Source: Gnetum montanum
Taxonomy: Eukaryota; Streptophyta; Gnetopsida; Gnetales; Gnetaceae
Assembly (NCBI GenBank): GCA_015680685.1
Contig: MNCI01011103.1
Location: 420,724-484,723, forward strand
Direction: 5' to 3'
Length of the DNA stretch: 64,000 nucleotides
Both the position numbers and the translations under genes were made by a program. The notes beneath the pieces are model-generated. The model made no database searches. It saw only the letters and a program-made list of their open reading frames with translations, and was not told where the DNA came from. Within the stretch, counting starts at the first letter, position 1. Every line of letters begins with the position of its first letter. Below, piece after piece: positions 1-10,844 of the stretch.

Positions 1-749
1 TAGGGTCAAATGAAAGCTTAGGTGACCAAAAAAAAATTAAATCATGAGAAGAGGACGTTGAATTTAATAAATTTGAAAAATGGAGAAAATTTGATTTAAT
101 GAATGAATGCAATGAAAGATTAAGGAGTACTAAGTGGTTACATAATGGAAAATACAAAATATAGAATTGCAGCAATGTCAAAGGTAAGGAACCATAACTA
201 ATCAAGCCAAAAGCTATGCAAGTGGATCCTCCCCATAGCAAGCTCATTCTCTTTTTACCCTTGCATAACCTCAACTAAGGGGTTTGTGGACCCCATAGTT
301 TATTTAATGATCATGAAAATTTAAAGATCAATCCAAAATAATCCACTCAAGAATCCCAACACATCAAACTAAGACATAGAGAATAACATAGAACCTGACA
401 GTGAGGTGAATTATGGTAGCATGGATGGATGATAGAGAAGGTGGAATGTAGTTCCAAATTGAGGTCATAAGAAGTTCCTTGTGGAATTTGTGATTAAAAT
501 GATGTGAGAAGTTTCATCCTCAATCCAAACCAAAACCATCTACTTTCAGTGAATTCGCATTGCCACTCTAAGACTAATCCATCCACTCGAGACATAAGAG
601 TGCTTCCACAAAAAAGCCACCATTCCAGAAAGAGAAAAGAAAGGACAAGTAGAAAGTAAGAGAGAGGGCCTTAGTTAAAGGGAACTATCAGGCATAGGTG
701 CATGTCATTCAAGTCCCATAACTAGTTCTTGTAGCTCTTTTATTTATCC

Positions 750-897
750 AAGGGGTGTGCTTTGAATTCCCATAGTTTTTTTTTCAAATGGAAACCATAC
801 CATGTGAGGAATTATTCGTGTCGAAGGGGTGTGCTTTGAATTCCCATAGTTTTTTCTTAATGATGAGAACCAAACCATGCAATGATGTTATTTGTCT
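750..897. repeat. Two-unit spacer repeat of about 74 bp
   Basis: Two direct copies start at 750 and 824. Each opens with AAGGGGTGTGCTTTGAATTC, runs into a T tract and then into an AACCA(A/T)ACCATG-type stretch. Equivalent pairs occur in C (about 37119 and 37194) and B (about 12107 and 12210, spaced about 104 bp), with a single copy in D (about 63344). The function is unknown. Confidence 0.8.
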
Positions 898-1512
898 TCC
901 TATCATTGGATGGTATGGAATGGTAAGAAGTCTATGAAAAAAACACAAGTACTCAAGCAAGAAGAAGAGTATAAAGAGTATTGAGTCCCCTTGAAGTCAC
1001 ACCCTTTACAAACCTTTTGATGCTTCCTAATTCTAGAACTACCCAGGTCACTGTTTGATTAACAGTTTCATTAATAAAAAGGGACCTCAAATCCCCAGAA
1101 TAAGGAAAACCATAGAGTTCATTACATGGGTGGATGACATGGATTCACTACCTATTCCATGAAAAATAAACCATGCCAAAGTCATCAAACATCATAATTC
1201 AAAAATAGAAACCAGACATTGACAATCACACATTAAGCACAAACCATCATTAGTAAACAACAGTAGTAGCATTGTGTCCTATGATAATAAAATAGATTTA
1301 TTAGCAAAAATGAAAAAATATCACACTTAAACAAAAGGAAACAAAATAAAGTAAAATATATAAGAAATTGTAGAATAATTAAAAAATTTAAAAGGTACAA
1401 AAAATTGTATAAAATTAGAAAAAATTGAAAATAAAAAATTTGTGAAATCAAAAATGTGAAAAAAAAGGTAAAAAAATTGAGAGGTCATGATAATGGTTAG
1501 CATGGATGGCCA

Positions 1513-1528
1513 TCTCCCCCACGATTGA
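1513..1528 (-). promoter_or_regulatory. Internal polypurine-tract-like motif, element A
   Basis: The plus strand reads TCTCCCCCACGATTGA, so the sense strand has a G5 run flanked by TCAATCGT. It lies just past the integrase stop. The same motif occurs at 37885-37900 (C), at 11042-11057 (B) and, as the true PPT, at 7748 (B) and 53563 (D). A role as second-strand primer site is inferred only from this resemblance. Confidence 0.4.
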
Positions 1529-1604
1529 TTTGGAGAGAGGAGATCCAAAAAATAGAATGTGGTTGTCTATCTATTGAGGCAATAGTTACACTAGCCTATC
1601 TTGG

Positions 1605-2830
1605 TTCTAGGAAAGGTTTGACTTGTTGGATATTGACTAACTACTTTTTATTTGGGTTGTTAGGTTTGTAGTTGATCATGGCCCCAGAGGAAAAGGTTTG
1701 ATAAATTATGTAAGGTCCCTCCCACAACTTTTGGAATTTTGTCTTTTGGGATACATTTGTGGGGTTTTAATTAAGAACCCTATCTCCGAGTTGAAGTTTT
1801 ACTTTCCTGATTCTAAAGTCATGATGCTACTTATCAAATTCCTTGTTCACATCATTCAAGGATAGGGCCACTAAATGATTTTCTTCTAGCATGTTTAGAT
1901 TGATCAATCTTTCCTTTTGTGCTAAGCTTATGTCAAGGTTTAGATCACAAGCCATTGAGAGTATACAGAGAATGGATTGAATTGGAAGCATTGGAAGTTT
2001 CCCATACAGTAACTCATAGGGAAAATATCCAATAGGAAGTTTCCAAGTTAAATGATAAGCCTAGAGAGAATCATTAAGTTTTGTACACTAGTCCTTCCTA
2101 TATTTGCTAATGGTTCATGTTAGTATTTTTTTAATCTCCTGGTTAGTTACCTCTACTTAACCATTGGCTTCATGGTGGTAAGGTGTTGTTAATTTATGTT
2201 CTACCCCTAAGCGTTGCATCAATTTCCTAAATGTGACACCTATGAAATGTGTTCCATTATCAAAAATTAGTGACTATGGCACCCTAAACATATTCATGCT
2301 ATTTTTTTGTATAAATTTGAAAATAGTGGATGATGTATACTCAATAGTAGTTGCTTCTTATACCCATTTTGTGTAGTAGTTAAGTACTACTATAATATGT
2401 GCTTTCCTATTAGACATAGTTGTGATGGGATCCATAAAGTCAATGCCCAATATGTCAAAAGGTTCTAGTGGTTGAATCCACTATTGAGGACCTTCCATAT
2501 GAGTGGTCATCCCCTATCACGTTGATAATGTTCACAAGACTTGATGAACTAGTGGACATCCCTAGAGATTATGGGCCAATAGTATCCTACCATCAAGATT
2601 TTTATGGCCATGCATCTTCCTACATAATGGCCTCTACAAGGCCCTTCATGAGCATCCTAGAGAATGTGCAGTTGATCTTTCTTAGGGACACACCAACAGA
2701 TCAGTCCATTGGCACACACCTTGTAAAGGTATCTATTGATTTTCATAAAGTATTTGACCCAACAAAGAAATTTTTGCTTCTTCCTAAAATCTGAGTCTTG
2801 TGGCATCTCTTGAATAAGAAGAATATGTGA
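1605..2830 (-). pseudogene. Integrase domain of element A pol (decayed)
   Basis: Integrase would join element cDNA into the host genome. Reading right to left, an HHCC zinc domain lies near 2500-2640 (GYYWP, then SCEHY where C-x2-C is expected, so the last Cys is lost). The catalytic core then opens with ILGIDFMDP near 2440 and the C-terminal domain has WEGPYII near 1705 with VKPFLEP near 1610. The catalytic region is broken by stops and frameshifts. It follows RNase H, as usual in the Ty3/gypsy pol order. The homologue in C keeps the second zinc Cys. Confidence 0.8.
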
Positions 2831-2930
2831 GGATGCCATTACACCATATTACTTTTTCAAGAATTTGTTCACTTATATCTCTAGTAAAGAGGAGTTCATT
2901 TGGAAACTTATTGGAGAGCAGGCTCTCCTC

Positions 2931-3310
2931 CTATTTTGTATTCCATCTTAAGTGAGAAAAGTGGTTAGAGATCACATTCTTAGTCCCTTTTTGATCTACC
3001 ATTGTAAGATTGAATTCATACAAGATCACAAGCCACTGTATAGCACGATAACTTATCAGTAGCTTATTCATGAGGAAGTGAATTGCATTGTGGTCTATAT
3101 GTACAAATACCTTATAACCTAGCACATAATGTCTAAACTTTTCTAGCATGTACATCACTATCATTAATTCTTTCTTTGTGGTGGTTTAATTCAACTATGC
3201 CCCAAAAATCCTTCTATTCATAGAATGGATATAATATAGATGTTTCTTATCATCCATCTATGTGAGCACTACTTTCAAAGCATAGTTAGATGTGTCTATC
3301 ATCATATGGA
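2931..3310 (-). pseudogene. RNase H domain of element A pol (decayed)
   Basis: This domain removes RNA from RNA:DNA hybrids during reverse transcription. The N-terminal strand IDTSNYALKVVL is at the C-terminal end of the preceding RT frame (about 3265-3310). A 77-residue open piece, 2931-3164, carries VFVHIDHNAIHFLMNK and LVILYEFNLTMVDQKG, which match the Athila-type RNase H core with its third Asp (in HIDHNA). A frameshift separates the two pieces near 3165-3250. Element C has the same domain at 39280-39700. Confidence 0.8.
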
Positions 3311-4440
3311 ATGGTTTGGACCAATCTGGTGCTTGTAAGATTGGTGTTTCTATGAGTTTCTCCTTTAATTGTTGGAATGCATGTTCACATTCCTTGGTCC
3401 AAATCAAAGGTGCATCTTTCTTTGTAAGTTCTATCAACGACTTTGCAATCTTAGAGAAATTCTCAATAAATCTTCGGTAGTAACCAGTGTGTCCAAAAAA
3501 TGACCAAACATCTTTAATGGTCTCTAGTTGGTGTGTTATTTCTTGGGTGACCCTTATCTTTTCTGGGTCTACATCAATCCCTTTTCTATGAAATTTCATA
3601 CCCTAGCATAATGCCTTCTTGGACCATGAGATGGCTCTTTTGCCAGTTGAGTCATAGGTTTGTCTCTACATATCTCTTCAATACTTGCTTAAGTTGGTCC
3701 AAAGCTTGCTCAAATGTAGCTCTGTAGGTGAAGTCATCCATGAAAACTTCAACACCACTATCGATTTGTTGTTGAAAGATAATCAGGACCAAGCATTGAA
3801 ATGTTGTAAGCATAGGCCAAATGGCATCTTATAGTATGCAAAAGTCCCCTAAGGACTCGTAAATATTGTCTTGGCTTGGTCTTTTGGCATGATTTGGATT
3901 TGGTTATAGCCACTATAACCATCCAAGAAACTATAATAACAATGCCTGGATATGGTATCTAACACTTGATCTATAAATGGCAAAGGAAAATGATCCTTAA
4001 ATATTACCATATTTATCAACCTAAAGTCAATGCAAACCTTCCATTTTCCATCCTTCTTTGGTACTACTATGAGTCGGCTTAACCTAGTCACTATCCACAA
4101 TTGGATAGATGAACCTTGCCTTGAGGAGTTGCTCTATCTCCTCCTTGATAATTTTCTTTAATTTGGGGTTCAACGACTTCTATGGTTACCTTCTAGGCTT
4201 CATGGTTGGGTCAATGTAGATNGACTTCTATGGTTACCTTCTAGGCTTCATGGTTGGGTCAATGTAGATGCGATGATGGAATATCCTTGGATCAATTCCT
4301 ATTAGCTCTAGATATGATGAAGTAAAGGTTTTTGACCATTTATTCATCACCTTCAACAACTTTTCTTTTCTTTCAGGAGCAAGTTTGGCATTAATGATGA
4401 TCGATTTACCATTATTTAAAAATGCATATTCCATACTGGA
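3258..4440 (-). pseudogene. Reverse transcriptase of element A (decayed)
   Basis: RT would copy element RNA into DNA. In sense order, the Athila-type lead-in (KSIIINAKLAPE, LELIGIDPRIF) is at 4234-4434, the fingers and palm (VPKKDGKW, LDGYSGYNQI) at 3849-4100, the FMDD catalytic box at 3733-3744, and the thumb and connection (GHTGYYRRFIENFSKI) at 3258-3599. FMDD is preserved, but the pieces lie in different frames and stops intervene. Single-N base 4222 and a 47-bp duplication interrupt the lead-in. The duplication is absent from C at 40538-40600, so it is probably an assembly artefact. Confidence 0.85.
4175..4269. repeat. 47-bp direct duplication around N4222 (likely assembly join)
   Basis: 4175-4221 and 4223-4269 are identical and separated by one N. 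The paralogous position in C has only one copy. This looks like an uncollapsed contig overlap rather than biology. Confidence 0.85.
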
Positions 4441-4766
4441 TGGTAAAGTTTTTAGTTCTAAGAGCTCCTACTAGAAGTTTCCAAATCTTCCCAATAGGTA
4501 TCATCATCTTCATTAGAGAGCTGGGAATGAACTTATTTAATTTTGTCCATGCCTTCAACATATGCACATGTTAGACTCTCAGTTAGCTTCATGCATATTG
4601 TGCTACTATTTGAATTAGATATCAGCCATTGAGTACCATCTTGCTTTGTCGCTATAGCGTACAAACACTGTTGAATATTAATTTTTTGTGCACACTAATT
4701 ACATGCCTTAATATATGTGCCCTTGATGGACCAAATCTTTTGCACGTAATTGTACCCATTGTTGCT

Positions 4767-5190
4767 TTATGCAATGCATGGAATATACTTCTTCTCAATT
4801 TTTCCTAGCTCATTTTCCTTGGATATTTCTAAGGATAGGTCCCTTATTCCCATTCGTGCATCAACCATGCTTAACCAAGCCCTTCCCATAATGATGGGGG
4901 AGTCACTTTTGCAATTGTTTACTTTGATTACTAGAAAATCAGCACGATGGACCACCCATAGACTATGGTCACAATGTCCTCTACGAATCCCAAAGGGATA
5001 GTAATCAACTAATCTACTAATTCTAAATGGATGTTGCTCTTCTTAAAATGTGGTAGGTTCCAAGCCTTGTACATATAATTAGAGATGAGGTTAACTTTGG
5101 AACTAGAGTTAAGAAGAGCTTTACATGGCTCTTATCTAGAAATTTGTAGATAGATGAGTGACTTCTTGGATCAAATATTTTTGTAGAAAG
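4767..5190 (-). pseudogene. Aspartic protease of element A (inactivated)
   Basis: The protease would process the Gag-Pol polyprotein. The C-terminal half at 4767-4955 has SPIIMGRAWLSMVDA, the Athila-type counterpart of the P-I-L-G-R-P-F/W-L signature. Upstream, near 5120, the active-site loop expected as D-x-G reads ALLNSSSKVNLIS, so the catalytic Asp is Asn and the Gly is Ser. A stop separates the two halves. Element B keeps DLG at the same place, which shows the loss in A and C is secondary. Confidence 0.75.
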
Positions 5191-5229
5191 GTTGCTAGCC
5201 TTGATCTAATTAGAAATGGCATGTGTTAA

Positions 5230-6203
5230 GATTATAGTGTGTATCCTAGGTGCACTTGGTTAGAAGGGCACTCAAAGGTATTTGATGCAAATGATGAGAA
5301 TGCTAGATATGCAGGGCGATCGGCCAAAGTAGGTTGTGAGGGTTAGAGAGGACTAATAGGCCAAAAGAAAATTCATTTCCTTGATTGATTATCCAAACCA
5401 CTTGTTTGAAAAACTAGTTGTGAGTGTATATCCCTTGTAGCATTTCATTGTTTTGGCTATGGTGGAATTTCACCTTGCATGGATGGAGCATGAGATAACT
5501 GAGTTGAAGGTGGAGGTGTAGGTGCAAAGGGATGTGGAGGATGATAAGGATACAGATATGGGTTTTTCCTTCAAGTAGTTGGTGAATGTGTTCAGTGGTA
5601 CTCTGGAGGGTAATAGTGATATTGGAATGATGCATGACTTGTAGAACTTCTAGGGGAAATGGGCTGTTGAACATAGTTCCCGTATGGATTTGGTTGCCTA
5701 TAAGGGTACTGTTGTCTTTGCAGTGGCATTCCCCATGATTTTGGTTGATACCATTGTTGGTATTGTTCGTACAGTTGTGGAGGAGCTTCACTTGGATAGT
5801 AAGCTTGTTGTTACTAGTGGAACTGTCTTGGACTACCTTGAGGATAAGGCAATCATCTTGGAGCTTGCCTACATGCTAAGTGAAGATTTAATGCATACAC
5901 TCCAGACTCTTGTAAGTGTGAAACCATAGGGAAACATCCTCTTGGATGTTCATATTGACAAATGTCACATTTGATTTCGTCATCAGAGTCAAACTCCACA
6001 ACTTCCTCTACTATAGTAGCTTTGCCCTTACCCCTTTGGTAGGCATGTTCAACTTCTTTTCACCTCCTACAATTACGATCACTATTTTTCTCTTTGGATT
6101 CTTTAGTAATCTTTAAAGCAATTTGAAACTTTTCATCTAAAGAGTCCCATAACTTGTCAACCTTGGTGGAAATATCAAAAATAGATTTTTGGGTGGGCAA
6201 GGT
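5230..6203 (-). pseudogene. Gag C-terminal remnant of element A
   Basis: Gag forms the virus-like particle. Only the C-terminal tail and part of the linker remain. Near 5480-5700 the sense frame is rich in Tyr, Pro, Gln and Ser (for example QPNPYGNYVQQP and PYPPHPFAPTPP). The capsid-like core seen in C at 42964-43236 and the N-terminus (start at 45215 in C) are missing, removed by a deletion of roughly 2.7 kb whose junction is near 6203-6224. The longest open frame here (5414-5791) is out of register with this tail and is probably spurious. Confidence 0.7.
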
Positions 6204-6346
6204 CCTTTTATTGTGGGAATATCAAAAATTGTCAGTGTGCTTTTATAATTTGAATGTATTGTGGGAATGATATTGACCTTTAGGTTTGTACAACAATATT
6301 AGTGATATTCACTTCGACCTAAATAGCACACATCCACAAACAAAAG

Positions 6347-6364
6347 TCCTCAGCAGTGGTGCCA
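6347..6364 (-). promoter_or_regulatory. Primer-binding site of element A, tRNA-Asp type (degenerate)
   Basis: The plus strand reads TCCTCAGCAGTGGTGCCA, immediately left of the 5' LTR. It matches 13 of 18 positions of the site expected for the 3' end of plant tRNA-Asp (TCCCCGGCAACGGCGCCA on this strand). All five mismatches are transitions. The expected site is from memory of plant tRNA-Asp. Confidence 0.7.
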
Positions 6365-6365
6365 A

Positions 6366-6846
6366 TGATGAGTGGTGAGGTACCCCTACATCCAACTATA
6401 TGAACAACAAAGCATTCACATATGATCTAGTAAAATTCCTCGGACTTCGTTGTTTCCAATGCACTAGCCCTTTAGGAACTAAATCTAGCCTTAAGGTTAA
6501 TCGTTGTCTTCCCAATTACACTTGTGACGTTTATTGATATGGTTACGTGTAACTGAGGCATTCAATTTTTATCATTTTTATGTTTTACAAATCGATGCTC
6601 AAATATGAATAAAAGTAATTTGATTAAATAATATAAATTAACTAATTTACTAGCATTTAAATAATCCTAACATAAGTATCCATTCCTTCTTTTGGTACAC
6701 ATCCTAAACCCACATATCTACTGCAGGGCAACCAAGCACTATGCTACTGGGCATACCAAGCAATAATGCTGCTGGGATTACCAAGCAAATACATGTTATG
6801 CTTGAAGTGGTCATACTTATGTATTTAATCTATCTAGCTTAATAAC
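6366..6846 (-). repeat. Element A 5' LTR, first half (split by element B)
   Basis: It begins TGATGAG right after the PBS and aligns with 45372-45852 in C at roughly 95% identity. It includes the 24-25 bp motif series (CCAAGCACTATGCTACTGGG and relatives). It stops after TTAATAAC, where element B begins. The LTR resumes at 20175 with the same ATAAC. Confidence 0.92.
6842..6846. repeat. Left target-site duplication of element B (ATAAC)
   Basis: ATAAC here and at 20175-20179 flank element B exactly. The uninterrupted LTR in C has a single ATAAC at the matching point. Confidence 0.9.
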
Positions 6847-7747
6847 TGATGAGTGGCTAAGTACCGCTATGCCCAACCATATGAATCATGGACATTGACA
6901 TGCAACTCGGTTGAATTCCGTAGACTATAAGCACTTAACATATAACAGACTCTAACCAGTGAAACATTGGGTTATAATAGTCATTGTCTTTCTAATCTCA
7001 CTTGTGATGTTCCATTTACAATGGTGAAGTGAGATTAAGGCTAATGATTTTTATAGCTTTTTGCATATCTTTTGGCGGCTAATTTAAGGTATAAAAAGTA
7101 GGGAATAAACTATTATCTAATCTCTAATTATCCTAACTTGTATTCTAACTATTCCTAGCATAAGTATCTGGCCCCATCTTTCGAGTATATTCTAAGCATC
7201 TCCTAACACTTCTGGGTTACCAGACCTTAAGCGTCACTGCGTTTACCAAGTGTTTGATTTACGTTCGAGATGGTTGTACTTATGGCCTTTACGAACTACG
7301 AATGAGCAATAGCGATTGAAATAATAATAACAGAAACCTAAGTAATTAGCAAGTAATTAACAAAGCATAAACATATTAAACTAGTAAATGCATAAAATAG
7401 CTATGTCCAAATGCTGCAGGGAATGCTTGAATAGTTCATCTTTATTACCTTCACACCAATGGGCTCAGATACATCAACACTCGAATAAAGAGCCGATCAC
7501 TTTTCTTACACCTGCTACGAGCACTTATAAAATATTCTATCTCCTGCAGGGACAAACTATAAGAGCTTCTCTACAACTAACTGAGAGATGCCTAAATGAG
7601 GTTGAAATCCCTATTATTTATAGGCCAAGATAGGTGGCTACGTAAATGGGGCTACATCTACATAGGAAGGCTATGTCGATGGGCCCGCATTGACGTGGCC
7701 CCGTATACGTGACCCAGTTGATGCAGTGACTTAATGACACTTCATCA
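6847..7747 (-). repeat. Element B 3' LTR
   Basis: 901 bp, from TGATGAGTGG to GACACTTCATCA. On the sense strand a TATA box (TATAAATA) lies at 7615-7622, preceded upstream by CpG-containing repeats with GTATAC and TCGATG cores at about 7640-7735. It is the partner of 19202-20174. No PBS lies beside its left end, because that side is the interrupted LTR of A. Confidence 0.92.
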
Positions 7748-7761
7748 TACCCCCATGACTA
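7748..7761 (-). promoter_or_regulatory. Polypurine tract of element B
   Basis: The plus strand reads TACCCCCATGACTA, so the sense strand gives ATGGGGGTA directly before the 3' LTR. This is the expected place for the plus-strand DNA primer. Confidence 0.75.
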
Positions 7762-8006
7762 AGCAAAAACTCATCCTCAAGTTACTTTACAATTTGAAAG
7801 GTATGGATTCTTATTTACAACATACATAATTTAAATACATACATGACACACACATGACACAACATGAACATGAACTTGACCAAGTGCCCAAGTTACAAAG
7901 GAGGAAAAATTACAAAAATGGTAGTGTGTTCAGAGACAAAATTGAACACCTCGTTGGTTTTGGAGCCTCTGCTGTGTAAAATGATGCAAAAAATTGCTAG
8001 AGAAGA

Positions 8007-10844
8007 TCACACCATCCCTAGGGGCGGTGGTTCTAATGGACCTTCTCCAGCCTCTGGCCCATGCATTGGTGGTGGTGTGAATGATGGTTGCCCTGCAGTA
8101 GCTACAACTTTTGGAGGTAGCAAGAAAGCCTCCAAGAGAGCCCTCATCTTTTCTTCTTTGCTCTGGGTTCGTTCACCGTCCAGGAAGCTTCTCCAATGTG
8201 TGTTGGAGCTTGAACTTCCCAAGGGCATGGTAGCGCCAAAAAGAGTTCTTTCAAGTTGACAAACCAAGCTACGAACTACGTACGTTCAATGTCGAACGCT
8301 TGGACTGATGCCTGCAGCTGCTGGTAGTCATTCATTCTTTGGCCCAGGTCCTCTGCGATGGTACGTTGGCCTTCAAAGCTTGTGTGGAGAACCTTGAGTT
8401 CTACGTTTGCTATTTTTATCTTTTTCTTTGTTTCTTTGTATGCCTGGAACTCTCCCTCATATAGGGAATACGAGATGGCCACTTGTTTTTCCAATTCTAA
8501 CCACAGTCTCTCAGCTGTGAGCACAACCAAGTTTGCATATCAGAGGTTCGCCAACTCCATGTACTCTATCATTTCCTTAATCTGTAGCTCCTTCAGACAG
8601 ATTTTTTCTTTATTATAGGCATTCAACCCATCGAAGATAGAGTGCCATACATCGCCTCCCTCTTAGAGCTACTGGAGCACTTGGTTCATCTTGGCTTTAG
8701 TGACTTGAATGTGTTTCTCATTTATATCCTTCTACAATCCCACTTGGTCCTTGTAATGATTTTTGACCTTTTCAAATTTCAGGGCCTCATTTTTCCAAGA
8801 AGTAATTTCAATTGCAGACTTCTGTCGTAATGCACGAACCTCCTCCATTGACAGATTTGAATTTTCAGTAGCCAACCTTCTTATGTCAGCGTTCACCCTG
8901 GCTAGCTCTTCCTACTGTTGGTGGATGAAAGTTTTCATCTGTTCATTTTCCACACAAACATTGCACAGGTGATGAACCTCTGTGATCAGCTGTACATTCA
9001 CCTAGAAAACCTCTGCCAAGTCCTTTTCTAAGTGATACGCTGGGGCATCTGCTATGGACTTGTCGAGGATCGCTATCTCCCACACATCCTCAACAATCTA
9101 AAGCCTAAGTTGAAGCTATTGAAAAGCTTCATCTCTGATGATGTCACAGTTGAGGATGGCTAGATTGGAAAGTTGAGCTATTAATTGGGCTACCTCCATT
9201 GCCAAGTGTTGACAAGTAGCTTGAGCAGCTTCAAGTTGCCCTTCCAAAATGATGCTCTTGCCCCTTGCTGAGAGCAGCTCCTACTGGGTTCCAATAATGT
9301 TGTCCAAAAGGTCGAAGACTTCTGGAAGTAGTTTCTTGGTTCCCACCCATTGGTCCAACAACTCTTCATGTTGGGTTGCATCAATCTAGCTGCACAAAGT
9401 TCCAGAAGACACCTGTACATCTTATAGTCCATGAATGTTTAGTACAAGTGCTACCGATGCATTAAGAGTTGTAGCGATTGTGTCAGCAACCACTTCGACT
9501 GCAACTTCTTGTCCCTAGTGCTGCATCACCAGGACCATCACCCCTTCACCATCTTCCAAGTGGACCAAGAAGGTAGCATCATTCCCTGAAATTTTAGGGA
9601 ACAACTATTGGGTTGATGTTGATACATCTCAGATGCTTGGATTTGTTCTAGTTAGAACTTGTGCTCAGGCGGAAAAAAATTTGGGCCCTACCCTTTCAAA
9701 AAAGCTAACTGATTGAACCACTTACTCTAGGTGGCTCATGGTAGAGTGATAGACTGAAGGGTCTTCTCCTTCACCAGTCCTATCAGATTGCTCTTACTAG
9801 CTCAAGAGTGTTTCCAAGATCTTGCGGATATATTTTGCTATGGTTTGTGATCCCGGATGCGTTGCTTGTGCAGGTGGTGGAGGTGGTTGCTGCTCCTCCT
9901 CTGTCTGTGTGGTGGTAGGAGTTTTATCTTTCATCATCTCTTACCATGATTTAATTGGAGCATTTCAGATTATGTCATTGGAATATCGTGCTATCCCTTC
10001 CTATTTGCACAACTTTTGGATTAGGTAGGAAAATGGGAGAGCTCGTCTTCCACGTTCATTCTCAGAAAACCTCTTTTCAATCTTTAGAAATAGTAGCTGT
10101 GGAAGACTCATGGGAAATTTTTCACTCAAGGTAACACACGCATGAGTAGAGAAGGCTATGATTTTACTAGGTCTTATCATTTGGTTTAGATGGTAAGACA
10201 TGATCTTTCTGTACACTCTTTCCACCGTGGTTAGGGAGCCAAACTCCTTGCACTCTACCCCATAGCACCGTTTGGTTCATTACACCTTTACCTCTGGATC
10301 AGTCTGCTTTGGAATTTCTACCATATCTGCCCTAGTTTCAGGCAACCCTAGAGCCTGCAGTATCGCTTTTGAAGAGTAAGAGATATAAATGTCTTTGATT
10401 CTTACTCTAGCCCCTAGTTGCCGATTTGTCCAGAAGAGATAAGTTTCTCCTAAGTACCATTCACCATTGGCTGTGATGATTGACTACATCGGAGAGTTCT
10501 ATAGTTGGAGCTTCATGTCTTCTAGCGTGTTCTCAAGGAATGGTCGAAACTTTAACTTTTGAAGGACCATTCGCTGCATCTAGCGCGTCATGATAGCATC
10601 AAGGCAAGCTTGGGTTAGGATGACCTCAAGCCGTGGTGCTACCCAGGGATTGCTCATTGAAAATCTCCTCTTTGGGAATCTGATGAATAGATTCCACATC
10701 AGGTCTTTCGCAGAAGGGCCCAGTTGCATGAGAGCCCTCCACATGCTCTAGCAGTTACACACCTCATCCCCTTCCTGTGCATGGGTGCTTGTCCCTTGGT
10801 TGTGACGATCCTTCGTCCTTTGGGTGCCTTGGTTTGGGTGCCAT
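8007..10844 (-). pseudogene. Extra ORF of element B, between integrase and 3' LTR, about 945 codons, unrecognised
   Basis: I do not recognise this protein. It would start at the ATG 10842-10844 (MAPKPRHPKDEG), just after TTTGATTGCAG, a good splice-acceptor shape, and end at the TGA at 8007-8009; the span is 2838 bp, exactly 946 codons. Several stops and frameshifts break it. An N-terminal half near 10250-10650 includes WYLGETYLFWTNRQLGARVR. The C-terminal third (8276-8530) is Glu/Lys/Gln-rich and likely coiled coil (LWLELEKQVAISYSLYEGEF), and the end is Pro-rich. Element C has a colinear copy of 2840 bp with the same start context and end. The position is that of the env-like ORF of Athila elements, but I see no clear membrane segment or signal peptide. 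Plus-strand open frames across it are shadows. Confidence 0.65.

Larger units (their letters stand above)
1..1604 (-). other. Element A noncoding spacer between integrase and extra ORF
   Basis: No coding potential is seen. The stretch is colinear with 36368-37965 in C and, more loosely, with 11400-12865 in B, 54480-54890 and 63180-64000 in D. It holds the GGGGTGTGCTTTGAATTCCC repeat pair, an A-rich tract near 1310-1480 and a polypurine-like motif at 1513-1528. Its conservation of order between subfamilies suggests a cis-acting or structural role in the element, but that is inference. Confidence 0.75.
1..6846 (-). mobile_element. Element A, Athila/Tat-like Ty3/gypsy retrotransposon, right-hand portion
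   Basis: This is the sense-proximal part of a large LTR retrotransposon read on the minus strand, cut by the left window edge. Going right to left it holds part of its 5' LTR, a PBS, a deleted gag, protease, RT, RNase H, integrase and a noncoding spacer. It aligns through its length with 36368-45852 (element C), usually about 95% identical by eye. Its first bases match C just downstream of C's internal TATA module, so the extra ORF and 3' LTR must lie outside the window. The RT wording (LDGYSGYNQI, VFMDDF type) is that of the Athila/Tat branch. Every reading frame carries stops and frameshifts, so it is a dead copy. Confidence 0.9.

Noticed and set aside
5414-5791. 125-codon minus-strand open frame in element A gag (with a similar one at 41572-42003)
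   Set aside because: It is His/Leu-rich and out of register with the Pro/Tyr-rich gag tail on the same strand; a by-product of composition.
9822-10028. Cys/Gly-rich plus-strand frame
   Set aside because: Antisense to the extra ORF of element B, where a repeated GGTGG/CTCCTC composition gives Gly and Cys codons.
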